Positions 57,963 to 64,000 of a DNA stretch of 64,000 bases are shown piece by piece. The stretch lies in assembly GCF_000688475.1 (NCBI RefSeq), contig NZ_JIAN01000005.1, positions 930,001 through 994,000 of the forward strand, written 5' to 3'. Source of the stretch: Cellulomonas sp. URHE0023. GTDB taxonomy: Bacteria > Actinomycetota > Actinomycetes > Actinomycetales > Cellulomonadaceae. The notes below the pieces were generated by a model. The model saw only the letters and a list, made by a program, of their open reading frames with translations. It did no database searches and had not been told where the DNA came from. Position 1 is the stretch's first letter, and each line of letters opens with the position of its first letter. The translations under genes were made by a program, and so were the position numbers.

Positions 57963-58967
57963 ATGAGCGAGATGACCGCACCGCTGCGCACGTCACGCAC
58001 GCGTGGCCGACTGCTCGCGCTGCTGCTGCTCGTCGTCGCACCCGTCTGCGCGGAGTACCTCACGGCGTACGACCCGGAGGTCACCGGGCAGGCGGCGGCA
58101 CTCGTCGGTGGCCTGCTCGTCCTCGGTCCCCTGTACGGTGCGCCCGCAGTCCTGATCCGCGAGCTCGCGGCCCGCACCGGCATGCACTGGACCGGCATCC
58201 TCGCGATGGCCGGAGCGTTCGGCGTCCTGCAGGCCGGCGTGGTCGACCAGTCGCTGTTCGCGATGCACTACCTCGGCTACGACTCGTGGGCGCAGGAGCT
58301 CGGGCCCACCCTGGTCGCACCGCTCGGCGTCTCCGGCTCGTTCGCGCTGAACTTCCTGCTCGGGCACGTCATCTGGAGCATCGGCGCGCCGATCGCGCTC
58401 GTCGAGTCGTTCGACCGCCGATCCGGACGACAGCCCTGGCTCGGCGCCCCCGGCATCGTCGTGCTCACGGTCCTCTGGGTCCTCGCGTCGCTCGCCGTGT
58501 GGTCCGACATCCGCGGTGACGGCAGCGACCAGGCCTCGGCGGGGCAGCTCGTGGGTGCCGTGGCGGTTGCGGGTGTGCTCGTCGTCGTCGCGTGCACGTT
58601 CGGTCGCCGCCGCCTTCCGCCGCCCACCGCGAGCCGGGTGCCGGGGCCGGTCGCCGTTCTCGGCCTGGCGTTCGTCGCCTTCGCGGGCTACGAGGCCATC
58701 CCGGCCAGCTGGCTCGGCGTTGCCGTGGGGATCCTCATCCTGCTGGTGACGGCCGTGGTGCTCACGCGGTGGTCACGGTCCGCGTCCTGGGGTGCGCGGC
58801 ACGTCGCCGCCGTCGCGGGGGCGGCCGTGGTGGCGCGGGCCCTCGTCGGCTTCGCGTCGGTCGCGTCGACCACCCCGCGGCCGCCGGGCGGCTACGCCCA
58901 GAACACCGTCCTGCTCATCCTTGCTCTCGCGCTGACCCTCAGCGCGTCGGCCGGCCGGCGCACCTGA
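57963..58967 (+). CDS. Hypothetical polytopic membrane protein
   Basis: 334 aa, about nine membrane helices starting with LLALLLLVVAPVCAEYLTAYD. The Glu/Tyr in the first helix and LYGAPAVLIRELAARTGMHW, LQAGVVDQSLFAMHYLGYDSW form a conserved-looking N-terminal half; the C-terminal half (VAVLGLAFVAFAGYEAIP, ...) is plain helices. I do not recognise a family. ATG 57963 has no good Shine-Dalgarno; a GAGCAT six bases before could be a weak -10 inside the hairpin flank. Function unknown. Confidence 0.75.
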   Translation: MSEMTAPLRTSRTRGRLLALLLLVVAPVCAEYLTAYDPEVTGQAAALVGGLLVLGPLYGAPAVLIRELAARTGMHWTGILAMAGAFGVLQAGVVDQSLFAMHYLGYDSWAQELGPTLVAPLGVSGSFALNFLLGHVIWSIGAPIALVESFDRRSGRQPWLGAPGIVVLTVLWVLASLAVWSDIRGDGSDQASAGQLVGAVAVAGVLVVVACTFGRRRLPPPTASRVPGPVAVLGLAFVAFAGYEAIPASWLGVAVGILILLVTAVVLTRWSRSASWGARHVAAVAGAAVVARALVGFASVASTTPRPPGGYAQNTVLLILALALTLSASAGRRT

Positions 58968-59104
58968 CACCCGCATCGCCTTGGCGGCCGTCCGGTCGTG
59001 CGCAGCCCGCGATCAGCGGGTCGGTGCCCGGACCATCCCCGCAGGTGGCACGCATTCGACAGGCTCGGCGGCCGACCGTGCGCGGGCCGGGCCGTACGCA
59101 CACG

Positions 59105-59133
59105 TTTCCTCACGGCGTCGAAGCGGTTATGCT
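59105..59133 (+). promoter_or_regulatory. Promoter of the cellobiose phosphorylase gene
   Basis: TTTCCT (59105-59110), 17 bp, TATGCT (59128-59133). Transcription would start near 59140, leaving a leader of about 100 nt that contains the operator at 59151-59164. Confidence 0.5.
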
Positions 59134-59150
59134 CGCGGCCGGGAGATGCA

Positions 59151-59164
59151 TGGGAGCGCTCCCG
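59151..59164. promoter_or_regulatory. CelR/CebR-type LacI-family operator TGGGAGCGCTCCCG
   Basis: 13 of 14 bases match TGGGAGCGCTCCCA, the cellobiose-responsive operator known from Thermobifida CelR and Streptomyces CebR; the inner 12 bp are a perfect palindrome. Lies about 10 bp downstream of the presumed transcription start, where a bound repressor would block elongation or initiation. No LacI-type regulator is encoded in the window. Confidence 0.85.
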
Positions 59165-59243
59165 CACGATTGCTGCACTGCCTAGGGACTCCACGCGACG
59201 ACGCAGCCCGTAGGACGCGCAGCCGAGCACCGAAGGACTCACC

Positions 59244-61694
59244 ATGCGGTACGGCCACTTCGACGACGACGCACGCGAGTACGTCATCACCACGCCCCAC
59301 ACCCCGTACCCGTGGATCAACTACCTGGGCTCCGAGCAGTTCTTCTCGCTCGTCTCGCACCAGGCGGGCGGCTACTCGTTCTACCGCGACGCCAAGATGC
59401 GGCGCCTCACGCGGTACCGCTACAACAACATCCCCGCCGACGCGGGCGGCCGGTACCTGTACGTCAACGACGGCGGTGACGTGTGGACCCCGTCCTGGCT
59501 GCCGGTCAAGGCGGACCTCGACCACTTCGAGGCCGCGCACGGCCTGGGCTACACGCGGATCACCGGGGAGCGCGGCGGCCTGTCCGTCGAGACGCTCCTG
59601 TTCGTCCCGCTCGGCGAGACGGCTGAGGTGCAGCGGGTCACGGTGACCAACACCTCCGACGCGTCCAAGACGGTCACGCTCTTCTCGTTCGTCGAGTTCT
59701 GCCTCTGGAACGCGCAGGACGACCAGACCAACTACCAGCGCAACCTGTCGATCGGTGAGGTCGAGGTCGAGCAGGACGGGCCGCACGGGTCCGCGATCTT
59801 CCACACCACCGAGTACCGCGAGCGCCGCGACCACTACGCCGTCTTCGGTGTGAACACGCCGGCCAGCGGCTTCGACACCGACCGCGACACGTTCGTCGGC
59901 GCGTACAACGGCCTGGGCGACGCGGCGGTCCCCCGCGCCGGGGCCTCCGCCAACTCTGTCGCGTCCGGCTGGTACCCGATCGGCTCGCATCAGGTCGACG
60001 TCTCGCTCGCACCCGGAGAGTCGCGCACGCTGACGTACGTCCTCGGCTACGTCGAGAACGAGGACGCGGACAAGTGGGCCGACGACGCCCACCAGGTGGT
60101 CAACAAGGAGAAGGCGCACGCGCTGCTCGGACGCTTCGCGACGACGGAGCAGACCGACGCCGCCTTCCAGGCGCTGAAGGACCACTGGCGCCGCCTGCTG
60201 TCGACCTACTCGGTCACCAGCAGCGACGAGAAGCTCGACCGCATGGTCAACATCTGGAACCAGTACCAGTGCATGGTCACGTTCAACATGTCCCGGTCCG
60301 CGTCGTTCTTCGAGACCGGGATCGGCCGCGGCATGGGCTTCCGCGACTCCAACCAGGACCTGCTCGGCTTCGTGCACCTCATCCCGGAGCGTGCCCGCGA
60401 GCGCATCCTGGACATCGCCGCGACCCAGTTCCCGGACGGCTCGGCGTACCACCAGTACCAGCCGCTGACCAAGCGTGGGAACGACGACATCGGCTCCGGC
60501 TTCAACGACGACCCGCTGTGGCTGATCGCCGGTGTCGCGGCGTACATCAAGGAGACCGGCGACGACTCGATCCTCGACGAGCAGGTGCCCTTCGACAACG
60601 AGCCCGGCTCGGAGGTGAGCCTGTTCGAGCACCTGACCCGGTCGTTCGAGTTCACCGTGAACCACCGCGGCCCGCACGGTCTGCCGCTCATCGGCCGGGC
60701 CGACTGGAACGACTGCCTGAACCTCAACTGCTTCTCGACGACCCCCGGAGAGTCCTTCCAGACGACGGAGAACCAGGCCGGTGGCGCCGCGGAGTCGGTG
60801 TTCATCGCGGCCCAGTTCGTCCTCTACGGAGCGGAGTACGCGGCACTGGCCGCACGCCGAGGGCTGCCGGAGGTCGCCTCTCAGGCGCGCAAGGTCGTCG
60901 ACGAGGTGCGCCAGGCGACCCTCGACCACGCGTGGGACGGCGACTGGTTCCTGCGCGCCTACGACTACTACGGCAACCCCGTCGGCACGGCCGCGGACAC
61001 CGAAGGTCGCATCTGGATCGAGCCGCAGGGCTTCGCGGTCATGGCCGGCATCGGCATCGAGGACGGCCGCGCCCTCACGGCGCTCGACTCCGTCGAGGAG
61101 CACCTGGCGACCCCGCACGGCATGGTGCTGCAGAGCCCGGCGTACACGACCTACCGCGTGGAGCTCGGCGAGGTGTCCACCTACCCGCCCGGGTACAAGG
61201 AGAACGGCGGGATCTTCTGCCACAACAACCCGTGGGTGATCATCGCCGAGACGAAGGTCGGGCGAGGCGACCGCGCGTTCGACTACTACAAGCGCATCAC
61301 GCCGGCGTACCGCGAGGAGATCTCCGACGTGCACCGCGTCGAGCCGTACGTGTACGCGCAGATGATCGCGGGCAAGGAGGCCGTCCGGCACGGGGAGGCC
61401 AAGAACTCGTGGCTGACCGGCACCGCGGCGTGGAACTTCGTCGCCGTCTCGCAGCACCTGCTCGGCGTCCGGACGGACTACGACGGGCTCGTCGTCGATC
61501 CGCAGATCGGGTCCGAGGTCCCGGAGTTCACGGTGACGCGCGTGGCCCGCGGTGCGACGTACGAGATCCACGTGACCGCTGGTGCTGCGGCCGAGGTCCG
61601 GGTCGACGGCGTGCCGATCGACGGTCACCTGGTGCCCTACGCCCCGGCTGGTTCCACGGTCCGGGTCGACGTCACGGTCACCGTCGCCGCCTGA
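59244..61694 (+). CDS. cbp: Cellobiose phosphorylase, GH94
   Basis: 816 aa, cytoplasmic. Splits cellobiose with inorganic phosphate to alpha-glucose 1-phosphate and glucose, saving one ATP in cellulose use. The start [21 protein letters not shown] and most of the chain match the Cellulomonas gilvus/uda enzyme as I remember it. General acid Asp490 in [12 protein letters not shown], phosphate-site region with [16 protein letters not shown] and [21 protein letters not shown] precedes ATG 59244. Under a CelR-type operator, so induced by cellobiose. Slightly shorter at the C-terminus than the gilvus protein (822 aa). Confidence 0.98.
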   Translation: MRYGHFDDDAREYVITTPHTPYPWINYLGSEQFFSLVSHQAGGYSFYRDAKMRRLTRYRYNNIPADAGGRYLYVNDGGDVWTPSWLPVKADLDHFEAAHGLGYTRITGERGGLSVETLLFVPLGETAEVQRVTVTNTSDASKTVTLFSFVEFCLWNAQDDQTNYQRNLSIGEVEVEQDGPHGSAIFHTTEYRERRDHYAVFGVNTPASGFDTDRDTFVGAYNGLGDAAVPRAGASANSVASGWYPIGSHQVDVSLAPGESRTLTYVLGYVENEDADKWADDAHQVVNKEKAHALLGRFATTEQTDAAFQALKDHWRRLLSTYSVTSSDEKLDRMVNIWNQYQCMVTFNMSRSASFFETGIGRGMGFRDSNQDLLGFVHLIPERARERILDIAATQFPDGSAYHQYQPLTKRGNDDIGSGFNDDPLWLIAGVAAYIKETGDDSILDEQVPFDNEPGSEVSLFEHLTRSFEFTVNHRGPHGLPLIGRADWNDCLNLNCFSTTPGESFQTTENQAGGAAESVFIAAQFVLYGAEYAALAARRGLPEVASQARKVVDEVRQATLDHAWDGDWFLRAYDYYGNPVGTAADTEGRIWIEPQGFAVMAGIGIEDGRALTALDSVEEHLATPHGMVLQSPAYTTYRVELGEVSTYPPGYKENGGIFCHNNPWVIIAETKVGRGDRAFDYYKRITPAYREEISDVHRVEPYVYAQMIAGKEAVRHGEAKNSWLTGTAAWNFVAVSQHLLGVRTDYDGLVVDPQIGSEVPEFTVTRVARGATYEIHVTAGAAAEVRVDGVPIDGHLVPYAPAGSTVRVDVTVTVAA

Positions 61695-61719
61695 CCCTCC
61701 GAGGCATGTAACGCTCGCC

Positions 61720-61755
61720 GACGAGCCGGACACGTCAGTGTTGTCCGGTCTCGTC
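61720..61755 (+). terminator. Hairpin between cbp and the ECF sigma gene
   Basis: GACGAGCCGGACA (61720-61732) pairs with TGTCCGG-CTCGTC (61742-61755) with one bulged T; loop of 9 nt. Thirteen base pairs. It sits 14 bp upstream of the ECF start codon, so it terminates cbp and forms the ECF leader. Confidence 0.6.
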
Positions 61756-61769
61756 GTCGAAGGGCCTCC

Positions 61770-62336
61770 ATGAGCACGCCGGAAGAGCGGTTCACCGCCC
61801 TGTTCGACGCGACCCACCGACCGCTGCTCGCGTACGCGGTCCGACGGGTGGCCGACCCCGCGGACGCGGCAGACGTCGTCGCGGAGACGTTCCTCGTCGC
61901 CTGGCGACGCCTCGACGACGTCCCGACCGGTGACCGTGCGCGCCCCTGGCTGTTCGGCGTCGCGCGCCGCGTCCTGGCGAATCTGTACCGCGGCGAGCAT
62001 CGGCGGCACGCGCTGGCTGACCGGCTGCGCGAGGACCTGTCGGAGACCGCCCCGGCCGAACGCACCGAGCCCACCGACGTCGAGATCGCGCTCGGGAAGC
62101 TGGGCGACGACGACCGCGAGCTGCTGCGCCTCGTGGCGTGGGAGGACCTGGCTCGCGACGAGATCGCGATCGTCCTCGGCATCTCGCGCGCGACCGTCCG
62201 CCTCCGGCTGCACCGTGCCCGGCAGCGGCTGCTGCAGCAGATGTCGGCGGCCGAGGACACGAAACGCATCCCGGCAACCGGACACGTGGTGAGCGGATGG
62301 GCAACGGCCCGTCCCGATGTGGAGGAGGCCCGATGA
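61770..62336 (+). CDS. ECF sigma factor (SigE/sigma-70 family)
   Basis: 188 aa. Sigma-2 residues 10-75 (ALFDATHRPLLAYAVRRVADPADAADVVAETFLVAWRRLDDV...PWLFGVARRVLANLYR) and sigma-4 about 105-160 (LGDDDRELLRLVAWEDLARDEIAIVLGISRATVRLRLHRARQRL). GAAGGG precedes ATG 61770. The stop overlaps the start of a membrane protein gene (ATGA), the usual layout of sigma and anti-sigma. Not the ECF42 type. Confidence 0.94.
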   Translation: MSTPEERFTALFDATHRPLLAYAVRRVADPADAADVVAETFLVAWRRLDDVPTGDRARPWLFGVARRVLANLYRGEHRRHALADRLREDLSETAPAERTEPTDVEIALGKLGDDDRELLRLVAWEDLARDEIAIVLGISRATVRLRLHRARQRLLQQMSAAEDTKRIPATGHVVSGWATARPDVEEAR

Positions 62337-63295
62337 GGGACGCCGACCTGACCGCTCGGCTCCGCGCGACCGACCCGGTCGGGCGGACCGACCTCTCCCG
62401 CATCGATCCGAGCGCCCTGAGCGCGTTGCGAGAGGGGATCACCATGAGCATGCCCGAGGCCACAGGCACTCGCCGTCGAACGCGTCGGCTCGGCAGGCGC
62501 GGCCTGTTCGCGGCCGGGATCAGCGTGGTGCTGGTGGGCGGCGGCGCCGCGTACGCCGGCCACCTAGAGTTCGCCGGCGGCGCCGGCGACGGGGTCAACT
62601 GCCAGCACGTGTGGAACGAGACCGCGATGGGGGTCCCCGCCGTCATGGGTCCGAACCTGACCGGCGACCCGGTCACGGACTGCGCGGGCTACGTCTCCGC
62701 CGCGGGCCTGTCGCCGATCCTTGACCCCGTGGCCTTCGCCTACGACGGCATGGTCTTCGTGACGCCGTCCGACCAGGTGCCACCCGATGCGGTCCTGCTG
62801 GCACCGTCACCCGACGGCGCCGCCTCGCGCGAGCTCGAGGCCAGCCTGCGCGACTGGGTGGACGGCGGGGCGGCGCACTGCCCGGACGTCCCGACCGCGA
62901 CGGCGTTCGCGCAGTCCGAGCTCGACCGGCTCGGGCTCGACGGCTGGACGGTCACGTACGACGGGGCCGCCAGGTCGTGGAGCTGCGCCGATAGCTGGGT
63001 CGACATCCCGAAGAAGAGCATCAGGATCCTGGCGAACGGCGCGGAGGACCTCGAGGTCGCCGCCGGGCCCCAGACGTCTGGCGTCCGGGACGCGCTGCGC
63101 GCCGGGATCACCGACACCTGCGTCAGCGCCGGCGACGCTCGTGCGGTCGCCGACGTCGCGCTGGCGGTGCTCGACTTCGATCCCTGGCCGACGACGACCG
63201 TTCTCGACGAGTCCGCACCTTGCGCCCGCGTCGACATGGAGGTCGGCGGCAGCATCCAGGTCACCGTCTACGGCCCGACGGCCGCACACCCCTGA
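62333..63295 (+). CDS. Membrane-anchored partner of the ECF sigma factor (putative)
   Basis: 320 aa from ATG 62333. Cytoplasmic segment of about 60 residues (ADLTARLRATDPVGRTDLSRIDPSALSALREGI), one membrane helix (GLFAAGISVVLVGGGAAYAG) and an outer domain of 230 residues with about six Cys residues (NCQHVW; DCAGYV; HCPDV; SCADSW; TCVSAG; PCARVD), which can form disulfides. No zinc anti-sigma motif (HxxxCxxC) is present. Position and topology suggest control of the sigma factor; not proven. Confidence 0.7.
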   Translation: MRDADLTARLRATDPVGRTDLSRIDPSALSALREGITMSMPEATGTRRRTRRLGRRGLFAAGISVVLVGGGAAYAGHLEFAGGAGDGVNCQHVWNETAMGVPAVMGPNLTGDPVTDCAGYVSAAGLSPILDPVAFAYDGMVFVTPSDQVPPDAVLLAPSPDGAASRELEASLRDWVDGGAAHCPDVPTATAFAQSELDRLGLDGWTVTYDGAARSWSCADSWVDIPKKSIRILANGAEDLEVAAGPQTSGVRDALRAGITDTCVSAGDARAVADVALAVLDFDPWPTTTVLDESAPCARVDMEVGGSIQVTVYGPTAAHP

Positions 63296-63431
63296 CCGGC
63301 GCTGGGCGCGTGCGCGCAGGGGGCGCACCCGCCGCGCTGCGCTCGTCGGAACCGAGCCCCGAGGACCGCGCCGACCGCTGCGTCAGAGGCGGGTGCGCGA
63401 GCGGATTTTCGCGGCACCCGATCGGTCCGGG

Positions 63432-63437
63432 TATGCT
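63432..63437 (+). promoter_or_regulatory. -10 element TATGCT of the tRNA gene
   Basis: TATGCT 38 bp upstream of the mature 5' end of tRNA-Gly; -35 uncertain (TTCGCG, 18 bp upstream). Confidence 0.4.
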
Positions 63438-63474
63438 GTCCGGGCTGACGAGGGGACGTCCCCAGAACGGCAAC

Positions 63475-63545
63475 GCGGGTGTAGTTCAGTGGCAGAACTT
63501 CAGCTTCCCAAGCTGATAGCGCGAGTTCGATTCTCGTCACCCGCT
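63475..63545 (+). tRNA. tRNA-Gly (anticodon CCC)
   Basis: 71 nt without CCA. Acceptor GCGGGTG/CACCCGC, D-loop AGTTCAGTGGCAGAA, anticodon stem TCAGC/GCTGA with loop TTCCCAA (anticodon CCC), T-loop GAGTTCGATTCTC. The 3' end reads T-CCCA, so the CCA tail is not encoded. Reads GGG codons. Confidence 0.96.
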
Positions 63546-63591
63546 CCCACTTTCCAGAACGGCTAGCGGCCTCCCTCGGCCCGGCGCCCCG

Positions 63592-64000
63592 TCAGCCGGC
63601 CTTCGCGTCGGCGAGCTCCCGTCCGGCCGGCACCGCGGCGTCGTCGCGGCGCGGCAGCAGGGCACGGCAGGTGCTCACCGCATCGACGAGCATCGCGACC
63701 AGGTCCGCGTCGGGCCGTCGCCCGACGGCCACCGCCGCCAACGACACGTCGACGACACCCCGCGGCAGCCCACGAATCCGGCGAGGCGTGCCCATCTTGG
63801 CGGTGAACCGCTCGGCCCACGCAGCCTCCTCCGGCACGGCCGCCAGCGCGTCGACGGTCGTGCGACGACGCATCTCGGACGGACGCCCGTCGAACGGCTC
63901 GAGAAGCCGGTCCACGGTGATCAGCGCGACGGCCAGGACCCGGACGTCGTCCGCGCGCGCCACGCGCAACGCGTGACGGGCGGCGACGTCGGCGATCTCC
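63592..64000 (-). CDS. Hypothetical protein (5' end outside window)
   Basis: The frame is open through the right edge; an internal GTG-like start at 63969 would give 125 aa, but upstream codons (EIADVAARHALRVA) continue in coding style, so the gene is probably cut. Helical, Arg/Ala-rich: VLAVALITVDRLLEPFDGRPSEMRRRTTVDALAAVPEEAAWAERFTAKMG, then RIRGLPRGVVDVSLAAVA. No family recognised. Confidence 0.6.
   Translation of the reverse strand, partial: EIADVAARHALRVARADDVRVLAVALITVDRLLEPFDGRPSEMRRRTTVDALAAVPEEAAWAERFTAKMGTPRRIRGLPRGVVDVSLAAVAVGRRPDADLVAMLVDAVSTCRALLPRRDDAAVPAGRELADAKAG

Noticed and set aside
61707..61736. TGTAAC...CGTC as an ECF promoter before the sigma gene at 61770
   Set aside because: The spacing is 20 bp, too long for an ECF promoter, and the boxes fall inside the cbp terminator hairpin.
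59127..62285. Minus-strand open frame of 1052 codons opposite cbp
   Set aside because: Exact antisense of the cellobiose phosphorylase gene; composition is dominated by Arg/Val/Asp/Gly as expected for shadow frames in high-GC DNA, and no domain is visible.
1..64000. Mobile elements, prophage genes, CRISPR arrays, toxin-antitoxin or restriction systems
   Set aside because: No transposase, integrase, phage or nuclease genes, no regularly spaced repeats, and no change in base composition beyond short promoter regions.

Overview
The window is chromosomal DNA from a very GC-rich actinobacterium. The best guess is Cellulomonas or a close relative. The strongest single clue is the protein at 59244-61694, which matches cellobiose phosphorylase of Cellulomonas gilvus/uda as I remember it, including Asp490 as general acid and a LacI-type operator of the cellulose-regulon kind (TGGGAGCGCTCCCG) in front of it. 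Other clues are frequent GTG starts, GTGA/ATGA gene overlaps and many apparently leaderless promoters. I see no insertion sequence, prophage, CRISPR array or transfer region; it reads as ordinary core and accessory chromosome.

Layout. 1-5.3 kb: a sugar locus with a GH36 alpha-galactosidase (5' end outside the window) followed by a CUT1 sugar ABC transporter (binding lipoprotein and two permeases), closed by a hairpin. 5.3-9.1 kb: single genes (hypothetical, AlkZ-like HTH_42 protein, DUF4406, DUF4259, MFS exporter). 9.1-11.2 kb, minus strand: a compact operon of a universal stress protein, two CrcB fluoride channels and a FetB-like permease. 11.3-15.9 kb: F420/NADP-type oxidoreductase, DUF6194, MarR, two methyltransferases, and a TetR-hydrolase operon with a perfect operator palindrome. 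16.0-18.4 kb: lipoprotein and a NarL/DesK-type two-component system. 18.5-22.5 kb: VOC protein, alcohol dehydrogenase, DUF2071 protein, PadR regulator with a large operator, SDR. 22.6-25.0 kb: an ECF42-type sigma factor with three DGPF/YCII proteins and two near-identical candidate ECF promoters. 25.0-31.6 kb: Nramp metal transporter with an inverted-repeat operator, tandem GNAT protein, AraC regulator divergent from an NmrA-like protein, SRPBCC protein, APC permease.

31.6-35.6 kb, minus strand: a thiamine ABC importer (thiB-thiP-thiQ) behind a TPP riboswitch; a hairpin between aptamer and thiB sequesters the thiB Shine-Dalgarno. 35.7-36.9 kb: DUF4235 protein and an SRPBCC-MarR pair with an 11-bp-arm inverted repeat over its promoter. 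36.9-43.3 kb, minus strand: a six-gene Mrp Na+/H+ antiporter operon (fused A/B, C, D, E, F, G). 43.4-49.3 kb: membrane iron-sulfur heterodisulfide-reductase-like protein, beta-propeller protein, PPOX-fold protein, ThrE-like exporter. 48.9-52.5 kb: MarR divergent from an ABC exporter-VOC-sigma/TM operon. 52.5-55.5 kb: MBL-fold protein, unknown proteins, dCTP deaminase. 55.5-59.0 kb: a second two-component system and small membrane proteins. 59.1-63.3 kb: cellobiose phosphorylase, then an ECF sigma/membrane partner pair. 63.5 kb: tRNA-Gly(CCC). The right edge cuts a minus-strand gene.

Themes. (1) Carbohydrate use: alpha-galactoside and cellobiose modules at both ends. (2) Ion and metal homeostasis: fluoride channels, Nramp, Mrp antiporter. 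(3) Dense one- and two-component regulation with readable operators. (4) A recurring TANNNT-(6-7 nt)-A/GTG arrangement suggesting that many genes here are translated from leaderless mRNAs. I found no wholly new system. The most informative regulatory pieces are the paired ECF42 promoters, the TPP riboswitch with its SD-sequestering hairpin, and the TetR and SRPBCC-MarR operators. All identifications are from reading the sequence; no database search was run.
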